The position numbers and the translations under genes are program-made. From NCBI RefSeq assembly GCF_000430885.1, contig NZ_AUMW01000014.1:37403-101402 (forward strand): DNA of 64,000 bases, read 5' to 3'. The DNA is from Desulfotruncus alcoholivorax DSM 16058. GTDB taxonomy: Bacteria; Bacillota; Desulfotomaculia; Desulfotomaculales; Desulfallaceae. Below, in pieces: positions 7,491-17,125 of this stretch. The notes beneath the pieces were generated by a model. It had not been told where the DNA came from. It saw only the letters and a program-made list of their open reading frames with translations, and did not search any database. Every line of letters starts with the position of its first letter. The first letter of the stretch is position 1.

Positions 7491-8038
7491 TGGATTATGT
7501 GGAAGTGTTAGCAGATTTAGATGAACAGCCAGTTTTGCATAAATCGAGATTATTATTACTTCTATATGCCTTTGCAGGTGAAAATAACGAAGGTGCAATC
7601 GAAGGAATTACAAAATTAGCCAAGTTGGATTTTTTACTAAGATACCCCACAATGTTAAAGCATGCTTTAGAGGTCAAAGGAGCGTCAACAAGAGATTTAT
7701 CTATAGAAGATCACGAGTTATATAGTGTTGAATCAGAGATGGTACGCTACCGTTTTGGACCGTGGGATCACCGGTATAGGTTTTATCTGAATCTTTTGGT
7801 TGGGGAAGGGTTAATAAAAGTGATTTCAGAGGGGCGAAAAGTGATAATTGCTTTGTCGGATAAAGGCTTCGCTTTCGCAAACAAATTAAGTGCAAATTCT
7901 TTGATGCAGATATACACTAAACGTGCAGGAATTTTAAAGAGACATTTTGATATGACTTCAACAAACCTCATGAATTTTATTTATGATACTTTTCCAGAAA
8001 TTGTTTCGCTCAACTCGGGCAAGAGGATACAGTTATGA
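7490..8038 (+). CDS. ABC-three-component middle component (winged-helix-like)
   Basis: 182 residues from ATG 7490, which overlaps the stop of the nuclease gene. The segment LLLYAFAGENNEGAIEGITK and the later FGPWDHRYRFYLNLLVGEGL with IALSDKGFAFANKL look like a winged-helix fold. A protein of this size between an effector and a DUF3732 ATPase is the middle component that defines ABC-3C systems and is thought to bridge sensor and effector. It overlaps the ATPase gene by four bases (ATGA), pointing to translational coupling and a fixed ratio. The exact subfamily was not determined. Confidence 0.7.
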   Translation: MDYVEVLADLDEQPVLHKSRLLLLLYAFAGENNEGAIEGITKLAKLDFLLRYPTMLKHALEVKGASTRDLSIEDHELYSVESEMVRYRFGPWDHRYRFYLNLLVGEGLIKVISEGRKVIIALSDKGFAFANKLSANSLMQIYTKRAGILKRHFDMTSTNLMNFIYDTFPEIVSLNSGKRIQL

Positions 8039-9969
8039 AAATTAAATTAGAACGTTTATTAATCCAAACAAAAAAGACCAGAGAAATTATCGAGTTTTCT
8101 GAATTGATAACATATGTTTATGGGCCAGTTGGAAAAGGAAAATCTACATTGGCTCGCTTAATTGACTTTTGTTTGGGAGGCCATCTTGAAAACACTCCTG
8201 CAATTCAACAAGAATTTATATCGGCAATCTTGCATGTACGCCTTGGCAATTATAAGTGCACTTTGGAACGAAGTGCAACAGATGGGTCCAGTGTTCGTAT
8301 AACATGGTTTGAGTCTGAAAAAGTTAACGGGTCTGTAAATGCGCCACTTCAAGCTCAGGCTGAACCCATAATTCCGAATAGTGAATTATACACGCTTAGC
8401 GACATAATATATTTTCTTTGCGGTATAGAACCAATCAAAGTGAGACAAAGGAGTCGCGATGCTGATTCACCCTTGATAAGATTGAGTTTTAGGGACTTAT
8501 GGCGTTATTGTTACCTTGAACAAATGCATCTGGACTCCTCATTCTTTAGATTTGAAGACCCCTTTAGAGGAAGAAAGAGTCAAGACGCAATGCGGTTTTT
8601 TACAGGTCTTCACTCTGAACGATTAAGTCAGTTAGAAACTGACTTAATGAAGGCGATAGACGATCAGCGGGCTAAAAGAGGTGCTGTCAAACAAATTCGT
8701 GAATTTATGAGTCAATTTTCATTAGGTTCGGAGAGTGAGATAATTGACCAATTACAAGAAACGGAGACTCAATTATCAGATGCAAAATTAAGGAAAACTG
8801 AATTGCATAAAAAAAGGAGTATAGATATACACCCTACTGATTTTTTAAGGGAGAAAATTCTGTTATTAGGTGAACAAATTTATCAGCTAAAAATAGCCAT
8901 CGATGATTCGATCGAAATAGTAAATGAGCAACGTATGTTGCACTCAGAGCTTATAACAGCAAAAATAAAAAATGAACGGTTGGTTCAGGCTGGCATGCTT
9001 TTTGATGATGTAAAATTTGAGAGCTGCCCAGCTTGTGGCGCAAAAATCCAAGCTACTGAACATTCAGATTGTTGTAGTCTTTGTGGCAAGACAGCAAGTG
9101 AACATGTTTTAGAAGCCCAAATCGATAATGATTCCCTGCGCAAAGATCTTAATATACGGATAGATGAGCTAGCTGATTCAATTAAGCGTCGTGAAATGGA
9201 AATATCAAAGACCAAAAAGCAATTGGATAAGCTCATTGGCGACAAGGCTCATCTTGATACTCAATTACAAGAGGATCTTTCTAACTATGATTCTGCTATT
9301 GTTGAAGAAATACGATATGTTGATAAAATAATTGCTACACTTGAAGAGCGTATTGCTTCTTTGAAAAAACTACAATCAATGCCTCAGGCTATTAATAAAT
9401 TGGAAGAAGATGCAGGCGCATTACAAGGTACTATTGATATATTAAGAACAGAGCTTGAAAATGAGAGAAAACGTTTATCTGAGGCTGATGCAATTGTAAA
9501 AAAGATAGCTGATGAGTTTAAGCGATTAATGCTTAGTGTGAAATTCCCTGGAGTTTATGTTGATGATCAAGTGGTTATTGACCCTAGGAGCTGGAAACCG
9601 GAAGTGTTACATGGCGAGACTGCTTGGAGTTTCTGGGATACTGGAAGTGGCGGAAAGAAAACTCTATTTAATGTTTGTTACGCACTGGCAATTCACTCAA
9701 TCGCTAGTAAACGCAATTTACCGGTTCCATCTATACTAATTATTGATAGCCCGACAAAGAACATTAGTGAAGATGAAAACCCGGAATTAGTTAAGTCGTT
9801 GTATAAGGAGATATATCAACTGGCACTTGATAGTTATGGCAGCCTACAGTTTATTTTAATTGACTCAGATTATGTAGCTCCAACAATTGAATTGCCAGAT
9901 TTCAAGTTGCGGCATTTGGCCGGAACCGAAGAAGCCCCCAGTCTTATCTCTTATTATAATGGTCCGTAA
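8035..9969 (+). CDS. SMC/Rad50-like ABC ATPase (DUF3732) of the ABC-three-component system
   Basis: 644 residues. Walker A is GPVGKGKST (about 28-36), and long coiled-coil arms flank a central zinc site with CPAC (about 330) and a second CSLCG group (about 350), in the place where Rad50 has its zinc hook. The ABC signature SGGKKT is near residue 537 and Walker B is ILIIDSPTKN (about 567-576). This order matches DUF3732 ATPases that power ABC-3C defence systems, where the ATPase likely senses aberrant DNA or a phage complex and releases the nuclease. It is the last gene of the operon; no clear terminator follows. Confidence 0.85.
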   Translation: MKIKLERLLIQTKKTREIIEFSELITYVYGPVGKGKSTLARLIDFCLGGHLENTPAIQQEFISAILHVRLGNYKCTLERSATDGSSVRITWFESEKVNGSVNAPLQAQAEPIIPNSELYTLSDIIYFLCGIEPIKVRQRSRDADSPLIRLSFRDLWRYCYLEQMHLDSSFFRFEDPFRGRKSQDAMRFFTGLHSERLSQLETDLMKAIDDQRAKRGAVKQIREFMSQFSLGSESEIIDQLQETETQLSDAKLRKTELHKKRSIDIHPTDFLREKILLLGEQIYQLKIAIDDSIEIVNEQRMLHSELITAKIKNERLVQAGMLFDDVKFESCPACGAKIQATEHSDCCSLCGKTASEHVLEAQIDNDSLRKDLNIRIDELADSIKRREMEISKTKKQLDKLIGDKAHLDTQLQEDLSNYDSAIVEEIRYVDKIIATLEERIASLKKLQSMPQAINKLEEDAGALQGTIDILRTELENERKRLSEADAIVKKIADEFKRLMLSVKFPGVYVDDQVVIDPRSWKPEVLHGETAWSFWDTGSGGKKTLFNVCYALAIHSIASKRNLPVPSILIIDSPTKNISEDENPELVKSLYKEIYQLALDSYGSLQFILIDSDYVAPTIELPDFKLRHLAGTEEAPSLISYYNGP

Positions 9970-10173
9970 TATGCCTACAATTATTCATAGTTCAACATTA
10001 GGTTAATTTGACCCGATGTCAATTTCGGAAAATAACTCTGAGGATGTACCTTTTATGCCTTGGGAGGTAATTTTGATAAATAAGTTTTTAAAAGGCAAAT
10101 AATTAAAAGCTCACGATTACGTAAGTAAAAGCAATTGCCGCCCTGACTGTAATAATCAAAGGAGGGAAAAGCA

Positions 10174-10968
10174 TTGGCCAATATCATAAATGATCATCCT
10201 ACAGGAACACACCCTTTTGCTGTTTCCCTGCTTTCCACAGATATAACTACTGCGTGCGGTGTTGCACACAGAAAGTTAGAGGAAAACGGTCACAATGACG
10301 TTTTCCTTGATTTCATTGTGCCTGCGTTACAAACCCATCATATTAGTCTTGAGGCTTTAGAACGACGAAAGGACTTGATTCAATCTCTTAGGATTGCGAA
10401 TGCTCCGATTCCTCCGTCGCCTTATCCACAAAACACCACAACCCGGAAAGGAAACTTTGCAGAGGTTTTTCTTGCTGAATACCTGCGGTCAACCACCGAA
10501 GCTCAAATCCCTGTATATAGATTAAGATATAATCCCAATGTTGAGCAATCCATGAAGGGTGACGATGTACTGCTTTTCGATATGGATTCTGAGCCTGTGC
10601 GGATTATTGTTGGCGAAGCAAAGTTCAGGGGAACCCCAACCAAGCAAGCCGTAGTTGATACGATTGATGGATTGGTACGTTCAAACAAGGCTGGCCTGCC
10701 TGTTTCATTGATGTTCGTCGCAGATCGGCTCTTTGAAGAAGGCAAGAATGATATGGCAAAAAAAGTTCAAAGCTGCGCCATATTATTCGCAACAAATAGA
10801 CTGCAAATAGATTACGTAGGGTTGCTTATGAGCAATCGCAATGTAAGCAATCACGTTAATAACGACACTACAAACGAGCTACATAATTTGCTTATGATTT
10901 CTTTAGGGGTTCAGTCGCCAGAAACGATCGTACAGCAAGCCTTTGCACGATTGGAGGATGCGGTATGA
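10174..10968 (+). CDS. hamA: HamA, Hachiman defence nuclease (DUF1837)
   Basis: 264 residues from TTG 10174, with AAAGGAGGG a few bases upstream. A PD-(D/E)xK nuclease pattern is visible: Glu in KGNFAE (about 92-96), GDD (about 128) and the core GEAKFR (about 146-151). HamA proteins (DUF1837) are the nuclease half of Hachiman. In described systems HamA is held by the HamB helicase and cuts DNA without sequence specificity when HamB meets damaged or phage-induced DNA ends. The stop overlaps the start of the helicase gene by four bases, as in other hamAB operons. Strongly supported by the pair. Confidence 0.85.
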   Translation: MANIINDHPTGTHPFAVSLLSTDITTACGVAHRKLEENGHNDVFLDFIVPALQTHHISLEALERRKDLIQSLRIANAPIPPSPYPQNTTTRKGNFAEVFLAEYLRSTTEAQIPVYRLRYNPNVEQSMKGDDVLLFDMDSEPVRIIVGEAKFRGTPTKQAVVDTIDGLVRSNKAGLPVSLMFVADRLFEEGKNDMAKKVQSCAILFATNRLQIDYVGLLMSNRNVSNHVNNDTTNELHNLLMISLGVQSPETIVQQAFARLEDAV

Positions 10969-13900
10969 GTATCCCTACAGATTACGCTACAGATTTGCTT
11001 AATAACTTATCTCAGGGGCGAATTAAAAACCTCATAGCTCAAGCAGATGCACGAAGGATACTGCAAGAAGTCAAGGAAACTGCTGAAAATTATCCTAATT
11101 TCGACCCTTCGCTCACAGAAAAAGCAACACACATAGCGTATGTTCTGCTTTCGTGTGGTTGCTCAATGGTTGAAAATGAAGATGGCGAAACCAACGAGGG
11201 ATTACTTGCTTTAGAAAAAGCCGGGAAAATACTATCAGATACCTTTAGCTTTAATCCTAATGAGGATAAAAAAAATAAAAACTATAATCTCTTGATTGCG
11301 GGTATGGCTTTATATGCAGCAAAGCAGTATTCCCGCGCTTTTATAGTGCTAAAAGACATTGACACCGATTTTAATGTTGGACAAATAATAATCAGTTTTA
11401 TAAAAAAAGATTTTGCCTCCCTGATGAATGTTACGAGCAACGTGTTTTTTTCTTCTGCGCCAGCGCAGTCAGAGCTTCGCAGCTTTGATGAGTGGGTAAT
11501 CTCACACGAGGTCGCACGATGTTTTTTTATTATAATTGATTTTATTCATACCGGAAATGAAGAAAACTTTATTCTTACAAATGATATTCTGGAAAAACTC
11601 CTGTACCTCTCTTCCGAGGACAACTTAACGCTGTACTGGCTTATCATTCGGCTACTGAGGATAATTTTATCTACATTTCAGAATTCATCTCTTTGGTCGG
11701 TTTTGCCGCCATTATTTCCGGCAAGGCATATAACCGAAAAATACATACGGTTACTCAGTAATTTCAAATCTCCCGTTACTGAAATGTGGCCGTCGCAGAC
11801 GGCTTCGCTTCCGCTTGCTGTTGGCGACAATAACGGCGCAGTTATCAATTTGCGTACAAGTGGGGGGAAAACAAGAGTAGCTGAGATAGCCATACTAAAA
11901 ACGTTATCGACACACATTATGTCAAAAGTGCTGTATCTTGCCCCTTTTCGCTCATTAGCCTTTGAAATTGAACAAAGCCTGAATAAGACTTTCTTCCCTC
12001 TTGGCATTACTGTTTCGCAGCTATATGGTGGTTCGACCGCAAATGTAACAGATTTCGAACTTATTAGTCAATCACAGATTATCATTGCTACTCCGGAAAA
12101 AGCAAAAGCCCTTATTCGCTGTGGCTCAGGGATTGAAGCAGAAATCAAACTGATCGTAATTGATGAAGGGCACCTACTTGGAGCAGAAGAAAGACACATC
12201 CGAAATGAAATGTTCCTGACTCATATAAAAGAATTTGCTTCACGAAATGAAATAAGAGTTTTACTTTTATCGGCTGTATTGCCTAATGCTGATGATTTAG
12301 CTCAATGGGTTGCTGACGATTCAGCTTCGGTAGCAAAATCAGAATGGAAGCCCTCTCTTGAACGATTGGGTTTATTACTTTGGGATGGGAATCGTGTAAG
12401 ATTGGAATGGAAAAGTGACGGAGAGCCATTTAATCCCAACTTCATCCAGAAGAAGCCTTTAGGGTTTGGGCGCAGACGCAACCACTTTCCAAATAACAAA
12501 AACGAAGCGATTGCAGCTACAGCAGTTCGGTTGGCTCAAAGCGGAACTGTTATGATATATTCCGCAAGGGCAAACTCTATTAACGGACTGGCCGAAAGCG
12601 TTTTGCTGGCTTTGGGGGAACACTCAGAAGATTACCCTTGGGATAATTCCTTGTGGGCTGTTTTTCAAAGCCTTTGCAGCGAAGAACTCAACGACGATAA
12701 TATTGTTTTAATGGCTGCAAGAAAAGGTGTTATTTGCCACAGCAATAGATTGCCTACGCTTGTGCGTATTGCAATAGAGCGGCTCATGCGCTCCAAACCA
12801 CCATTAGTCATTATAGCTTCTTCAACCCTTGGACAAGGGATTAATGTTGGGATTTCAACAGTGATTGTTGCGACTCCATATTATAGTAGCAACCCGATAA
12901 GTAATCGTGATTTTTGGAATATTTGCGGGCGCGCAGGCCGCGCTTTTGCTGATACGGAGGGGAAAATACTTTACACAATTGATACCACAAGGAAACAATG
13001 GCAAGTTAATAACGATAAAAGGCTCGCACAGTACTATTTTGATAATCAGCGGATGGAGGGAGTTGAAAGTGGCTTACTTGCAGCACTAAGGGCTATTCTT
13101 AAGGTAGCAAGAAAAACAAACACTGATTTTAACCTACTCGTTGAAGTAATCGCGAATGATTTCTCTGAACCTGATATTTCAAACGAGTTTTCTAATTGGT
13201 TGGATGGGTTATTTGATTATCTGGATGATGAACTTCTCGCGATGCATGAGGATTTTTGTGCGGACGATACAAATATAGATTGGGTTGACAATGTTTTTAG
13301 AAAATCATTGGCTCTCATTCAAGCTGAAGTCGAAAATGAAGAACTGTACCTGCGGTTATTACGAGCGCGGACAATTGCCTTGCTAAACCGGGTAAAAAAC
13401 AAGGCGGATAGAAAAAAACTTGTGGCTTCTGGTATTCCTCTATCCGTGTCAAAATCTATACTTGAAAATATAGAGTTTTTCCGAACCCTTGCCATATCAT
13501 TTACTCAGGAGCTTGCTGAAGGAAGTGATCGTATTGATTTGCTAGACAGCATTATTCGTGAATTGGAAATCTGGAGTAACGAAAATGCCAGCGGACTAAT
13601 GGAATCAGTGCCTGCACAATCATCTCTTGATAACATACGACGAGATTGGATAAGTGGAATCTCGCTTTCAACAATCATAAACTCTGAACAAAACGCCGAT
13701 ACAATCTCAAAAGACTATTATGGTTTTACATTACCTTGGGTTATACATGCAATTTCTCAAATGTTTGACCCCGAAGTTGAAAAAGGCATTGTTCAGACGT
13801 ATTCCACTCTTGCAATGTTCGTTGAGTTGGGACTACCCGATGAAACTGCCGCAAGTATTTATATGGCTGGTGTGCGTTCGCGTAGTGCAGCGTTAGAACT

Positions 13901-14285
13901 TTCTGCACTTGATGCTTTTCAAAACAAGACTGTTGCCGAAATCAAACAAATCTTGTTAGACCTCTCTTCGCAAGAGACTAACTTTTCGGATAAATCACGA
14001 GTCTGGATTAATTTGCTTTCTGAGTTTTATAAAGCTCAAAAGCCTAAGACAATCTCATTTCCAGCTTTTACATGGAAAAAGGATGGACTTCCGCAAAAAT
14101 TATATCCTCGTGAAAAGAATGGAGAGTATTTCTTGACTTCGAGTGATGGGTATTTTCAAGAGAAGGTTAACTCCAATGGTGATTTACCTTTTGCTAAAGT
14201 CGCAAACATTAGTGGGCTTTTTTTTGAATTGAACCATGGTGTGTGGCAATTAAAATCCTATAACCCGCTCATTTTAGTTGAATGA
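10965..14285 (+). CDS. hamB: HamB, Hachiman superfamily 2 helicase
   Basis: 1,106 residues. Helicase motif I is LRTSGGKTRVAE (about 296), motif II is VIDEGHLLG (DEGH, about 396), motif III is LLSAVLPN, and motif VI is ICGRAGRAF (about 652), the pattern of Ski2-like SF2 helicases. An N-terminal helical region of about 280 residues and a long C-terminal part are not assigned. HamB couples ATP-driven DNA translocation to control of HamA. The gene overlaps hamA by ATGA. Like the ABC-3C operon, it is AT-rich. No terminator is obvious at the 3' end. Confidence 0.88.
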   Translation: MSIPTDYATDLLNNLSQGRIKNLIAQADARRILQEVKETAENYPNFDPSLTEKATHIAYVLLSCGCSMVENEDGETNEGLLALEKAGKILSDTFSFNPNEDKKNKNYNLLIAGMALYAAKQYSRAFIVLKDIDTDFNVGQIIISFIKKDFASLMNVTSNVFFSSAPAQSELRSFDEWVISHEVARCFFIIIDFIHTGNEENFILTNDILEKLLYLSSEDNLTLYWLIIRLLRIILSTFQNSSLWSVLPPLFPARHITEKYIRLLSNFKSPVTEMWPSQTASLPLAVGDNNGAVINLRTSGGKTRVAEIAILKTLSTHIMSKVLYLAPFRSLAFEIEQSLNKTFFPLGITVSQLYGGSTANVTDFELISQSQIIIATPEKAKALIRCGSGIEAEIKLIVIDEGHLLGAEERHIRNEMFLTHIKEFASRNEIRVLLLSAVLPNADDLAQWVADDSASVAKSEWKPSLERLGLLLWDGNRVRLEWKSDGEPFNPNFIQKKPLGFGRRRNHFPNNKNEAIAATAVRLAQSGTVMIYSARANSINGLAESVLLALGEHSEDYPWDNSLWAVFQSLCSEELNDDNIVLMAARKGVICHSNRLPTLVRIAIERLMRSKPPLVIIASSTLGQGINVGISTVIVATPYYSSNPISNRDFWNICGRAGRAFADTEGKILYTIDTTRKQWQVNNDKRLAQYYFDNQRMEGVESGLLAALRAILKVARKTNTDFNLLVEVIANDFSEPDISNEFSNWLDGLFDYLDDELLAMHEDFCADDTNIDWVDNVFRKSLALIQAEVENEELYLRLLRARTIALLNRVKNKADRKKLVASGIPLSVSKSILENIEFFRTLAISFTQELAEGSDRIDLLDSIIRELEIWSNENASGLMESVPAQSSLDNIRRDWISGISLSTIINSEQNADTISKDYYGFTLPWVIHAISQMFDPEVEKGIVQTYSTLAMFVELGLPDETAASIYMAGVRSRSAALELSALDAFQNKTVAEIKQILLDLSSQETNFSDKSRVWINLLSEFYKAQKPKTISFPAFTWKKDGLPQKLYPREKNGEYFLTSSDGYFQEKVNSNGDLPFAKVANISGLFFELNHGVWQLKSYNPLILVE

Positions 14286-14431
14286 GAAAAGCTTATTATT
14301 TGGCTCATAAATACAGACAACTTATGATTAATAAGAACTATTATAAATGAAATGCCTATTATCCATATAAACATAATCATTCAAAACAGTGGCTAAGTGC
14401 CGTCAAATTTACTAAGGAGAGATTAAGGGTT

Positions 14432-15079
14432 ATGGATGATGTAAAAAAGCGCCAGGTATACTGCAAGACTTGTAACGTTCGGACCGAGGCCCAGGTCGTA
14501 GCGACGCACGTGAAATCGCAACTTGCTAATCCAGGCGGCGATCCGGTAGACAGCCCGTACTACGTGACTGTATACGAGTTCGCTGTGTGCAGTGGATGCG
14601 AGGAGCCCTTCTTGTTTGAGTATGACTATATTGAAGTACCTGGTGAATTCTCGGCACCCCAAGGAGAGCGAATGCTATATCCGGACCACGATGTATTTCC
14701 TGGAAAGGGTGTGCCTGAAACTGTTAGGCGTGCTCAGCAAGACGCGGTACGCTCGTATGCTGCGGGACTTTATGAACCATGCGTGATCATGTGCCGTAAG
14801 TGTATCGAGGCCATGTGTCACGAGTTAGGTGAAACTAAGGGGAGCCTGCATAAACGCTTACTGGCATTACGCGACCAGCAGAAGATAGATAGCAAGCTTA
14901 TTATATGGTTAGACGGATTGCGGACGATAGGGAACGACGCAGCGCACGATTTAGACGCACAGATTGATAAATCTGATGCGCTTGATTCACTCCATTTCGT
15001 GGAAGCAGTTCTTATGTACGTTTTTTCTCTAAACACGAGGTATGATGAATTTCAAAGTCGTCGAGCTAGGTCTAAATGA
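14432..15079 (+). CDS. DUF4145 protein with N-terminal zinc ribbon
   Basis: 215 residues. A zinc ribbon is formed by YCKTC (about 9-13) and CSGCE (about 53-57). The second half carries the DUF4145 helical domain, with SYAAGLYEPCVIMCRKCIEA and LRTIGNDAAHD; the conserved Arg and His in the latter recall HEPN-like domains, but the spacing differs from the canonical R-x4-6-H RNase motif. DUF4145 proteins are often found in defence islands, sometimes fused to restriction enzymes. Its base composition is more balanced than that of the AT-rich hamB before it. It may be an independent passenger gene. Confidence 0.7.
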   Translation: MDDVKKRQVYCKTCNVRTEAQVVATHVKSQLANPGGDPVDSPYYVTVYEFAVCSGCEEPFLFEYDYIEVPGEFSAPQGERMLYPDHDVFPGKGVPETVRRAQQDAVRSYAAGLYEPCVIMCRKCIEAMCHELGETKGSLHKRLLALRDQQKIDSKLIIWLDGLRTIGNDAAHDLDAQIDKSDALDSLHFVEAVLMYVFSLNTRYDEFQSRRARSK

Positions 15080-15211
15080 CGGAAATCTACAAGAGAAAAG
15101 ATGACTAGATTCATGAATGCTCGTTAAGAAGAGAAATTTTTATTACCTGGACTGATTATCCTTTTAATAACTAAATTTCCCATTATCCATATTACAACCA
15201 AATAAATCAAT

Positions 15212-15246
15212 AAGAGGAACATAGGTTTTTGTACTTATGTTTTTTC
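15212..15246 (+). terminator. Degenerate copy of the 5721 hairpin at the right edge of the first cargo
   Basis: The sequence AAGAGGAACATAGG, a short loop and TTATGTTTTTT resembles the terminator at 5721-5754 closely. Pairing is limited to about six to eight base pairs. The rest of 15080-15211 is AT-rich and shows no gene. Confidence 0.5.
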
Positions 15247-15272
15247 ATAATACAAGACCAAGTAAAGAAAAG

Positions 15273-15313
15273 AGCTGTTTGCTTTATTACCCTGAAAGCA
15301 AACGGCTTTTTTT
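15273..15313 (+). terminator. Strong intrinsic terminator just before parA
   Basis: AGCTGTTTGCTTT (15273-15285) and AAAGCAAACGGCT (15295-15307) form a 13-bp stem with a nine-base loop, followed by seven T. It ends only about 15 bases before the AGGAGG site of parA. It therefore either insulates parA from cargo transcription or works as an attenuator for the parA transcript. Confidence 0.85.
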
Positions 15314-15340
15314 ATTTCAATAAAAAAGGAGGAATTTCAA

Positions 15341-16165
15341 GTGTCAAAAGTAATCGCCCTTGCCAACCAAAAAGGCGGCACGGGCAAAACGACCACAACG
15401 GTCAATCTGGGTATCGGCCTTGCGATGCAGGGTAAAAAGGTGATTTTAGTGGATGCGGACGCGCAAGGCAACCTAACGGATTCGTTGGGCTTCCATGAGC
15501 CGGACAATCTGCCTGTTTCACTGGCGACCGTTTTAACCAAAAACATGTTGGAGGAACCGTATGAGCCTAATGAGGGTATTCTTCATCATTCGGAGGGCGT
15601 TGACCTCATGCCGGGCAATATTGAGTTGTCGGCCATTGAGGTTTCCCTCGTCAACACTATGAGCCGGGAAACGGTGCTGCGTAGTTACATCAACACCGTC
15701 AAAGACAGGTATGATTATGTGCTGATCGACTGTATGCCCTCTTTGGGCATGATGACCATCAACGCCCTTGCCGCCGCAGACAGCGTAATTATTCCGGTTC
15801 AGGCCCATTATCTGCCCGCCAAAGGAATGACGCAGCTTTTACAGACCATAGCCAGGGTAAGGCGGCAAATCAATCCCAAGCTAACCATTGACGGCGTTCT
15901 GGTGACAATGGTGGATAACCGCACCAACTTTGCCAGGGACATTTCCTTTATCCTGCGCCGCGACTACGGCGACAAGCTGCGCATTTTCCAAACGGAAATC
16001 CCCTTGTCTATCCGTGCGGCGGAAACCAGCGCCAAAGGGAAAAGCATCTATGCCCACGACCCTCACGGTTTAGTGGCGAAAGCCTATGAAGCCTTTACGA
16101 AGGAGGTGCGGGACATTGGCGAAAAACGACGTGCGAAGCAGCATAAAACTGGCCTCAGTAGATGA
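15341..16165 (+). CDS. parA: ParA-family partition ATPase (Soj-like)
   Basis: 274 residues from GTG 15341. The deviant Walker A NQKGGTGKTTT (about 8-18), the Walker A' region VLIDCMPSLGMM and the DAQGNLTDSLG stretch define the ParA/Soj family. ParA forms ATP-dependent gradients on the nucleoid and, with ParB on parS sites, positions replicons. On ICEs a parAB pair is thought to keep the excised circle from being lost. It has an AGGAGG ribosome site and is preceded by a strong terminator. Its 3' end overlaps parB by 50 bases. Confidence 0.9.
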   Translation: MSKVIALANQKGGTGKTTTTVNLGIGLAMQGKKVILVDADAQGNLTDSLGFHEPDNLPVSLATVLTKNMLEEPYEPNEGILHHSEGVDLMPGNIELSAIEVSLVNTMSRETVLRSYINTVKDRYDYVLIDCMPSLGMMTINALAAADSVIIPVQAHYLPAKGMTQLLQTIARVRRQINPKLTIDGVLVTMVDNRTNFARDISFILRRDYGDKLRIFQTEIPLSIRAAETSAKGKSIYAHDPHGLVAKAYEAFTKEVRDIGEKRRAKQHKTGLSR

Positions 16166-17057
16166 TCTGTTTACCACCGAGGAAAGCCGCGCCGAGCAGC
16201 AGCGCGAAAAAGTGATGGATATTCCCCTATCGGAAATCAGCGATTTTCCCAACCATCCTTTTAAGGTGAAAGCGGATGAGGCCATGCTGGAAATGGCGGA
16301 CAGCGTAAAGCAATACGGCGTTTTGGTCCCCGGCCTTGTCCGGCCAAAAGCGGACGGCGGCTATGAAATGATTGCCGGTCACCGGCGCAAAAAGGCAAGC
16401 GAGCTTGCGGGTAAGGAAACTATGCCCTGCATTGTCCGTGAAATGGATGACGATGCCGCGATAATCATTATGGTTGACAGCAACCTGCAAAGGGAAAGCA
16501 TTTTACCAAGTGAAAAAGCTTTTGCATATAAGATGAAACTGGAAGCTATAAAGCGGCAAGGCTCAAGGACTGATTTAACTTCTGCGCAAGTTGCGCAGAA
16601 GTTAACTAACAAAACATCAAGGCAAATAATTGCAGAACAGGCTGGAGAAGGACCACATCAAATTTCCCGATATATCCGCCTTACCTCCCTGCTCCCTTCC
16701 ATCCTTGAAATGGTGGACGAAAAACAAATCGCCTTTAACCCTGCTGTGGAGCTTTCATACCTGGCCGAAAATGAACAACAAGACCTGTACAACACCATGC
16801 AGTCCGAAGATTGCACTCCGTCTTTGGCCCAGGCGCAGCGGATGAAAAAGCTCAGTCAGGACGGCAGGCTGAACATGGATGTCATCTTCTCCATTCTCAC
16901 TGAGGAAAAGCCCAATCAAAAGGAAAAATTCAATATCCGGCGGGAACGCATCGACCGCTTTTTTCCCAGTAACTTTACGGAAAAGCAAAAAGAGGACTTG
17001 ATCGTTCAACTTCTGGAAAGCTGGTACAAAAAGCGGCAGCGGGAACAGGAACGCTAA
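16116..17057 (+). CDS. parB: ParB-family partition protein
   Basis: 313 residues from TTG 16116, which follows AAGGAGGTG by 7-8 bases inside the end of parA. The N-terminal ParB/sulfiredoxin-fold domain shows YEMIAGHRRKKASELAG and DSNLQRESILPSEKAFAYK, which hold the CTP- and DNA-contacting motifs. A helix-turn-helix region follows around residue 170 (SRQIIAEQAG). The C-terminus ends KRQREQER. It would bind parS-like sites and stimulate ParA. It belongs to the group of ICE proteins that end in Glu-Arg (see findings). Confidence 0.88.
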   Translation: MAKNDVRSSIKLASVDDLFTTEESRAEQQREKVMDIPLSEISDFPNHPFKVKADEAMLEMADSVKQYGVLVPGLVRPKADGGYEMIAGHRRKKASELAGKETMPCIVREMDDDAAIIIMVDSNLQRESILPSEKAFAYKMKLEAIKRQGSRTDLTSAQVAQKLTNKTSRQIIAEQAGEGPHQISRYIRLTSLLPSILEMVDEKQIAFNPAVELSYLAENEQQDLYNTMQSEDCTPSLAQAQRMKKLSQDGRLNMDVIFSILTEEKPNQKEKFNIRRERIDRFFPSNFTEKQKEDLIVQLLESWYKKRQREQER

Positions 17058-17065
17058 AACGTGGC

Positions 17066-17098
17066 AGCCTCGCTCTCAAAAAAAAGAGGGCTTTTTTT
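17066..17098 (+). terminator. Bulged terminator-like hairpin after parB
   Basis: AGCC and CTCT on the left (with a three-base bulge) pair with AGAG and GGCT on the right, followed by seven T ending at 17098. It lies directly before the ribosome site of the next small gene. Confidence 0.55.
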
Positions 17099-17125
17099 GT
17101 GTCCGTTGGGGAAGGAGGTGTTTCA

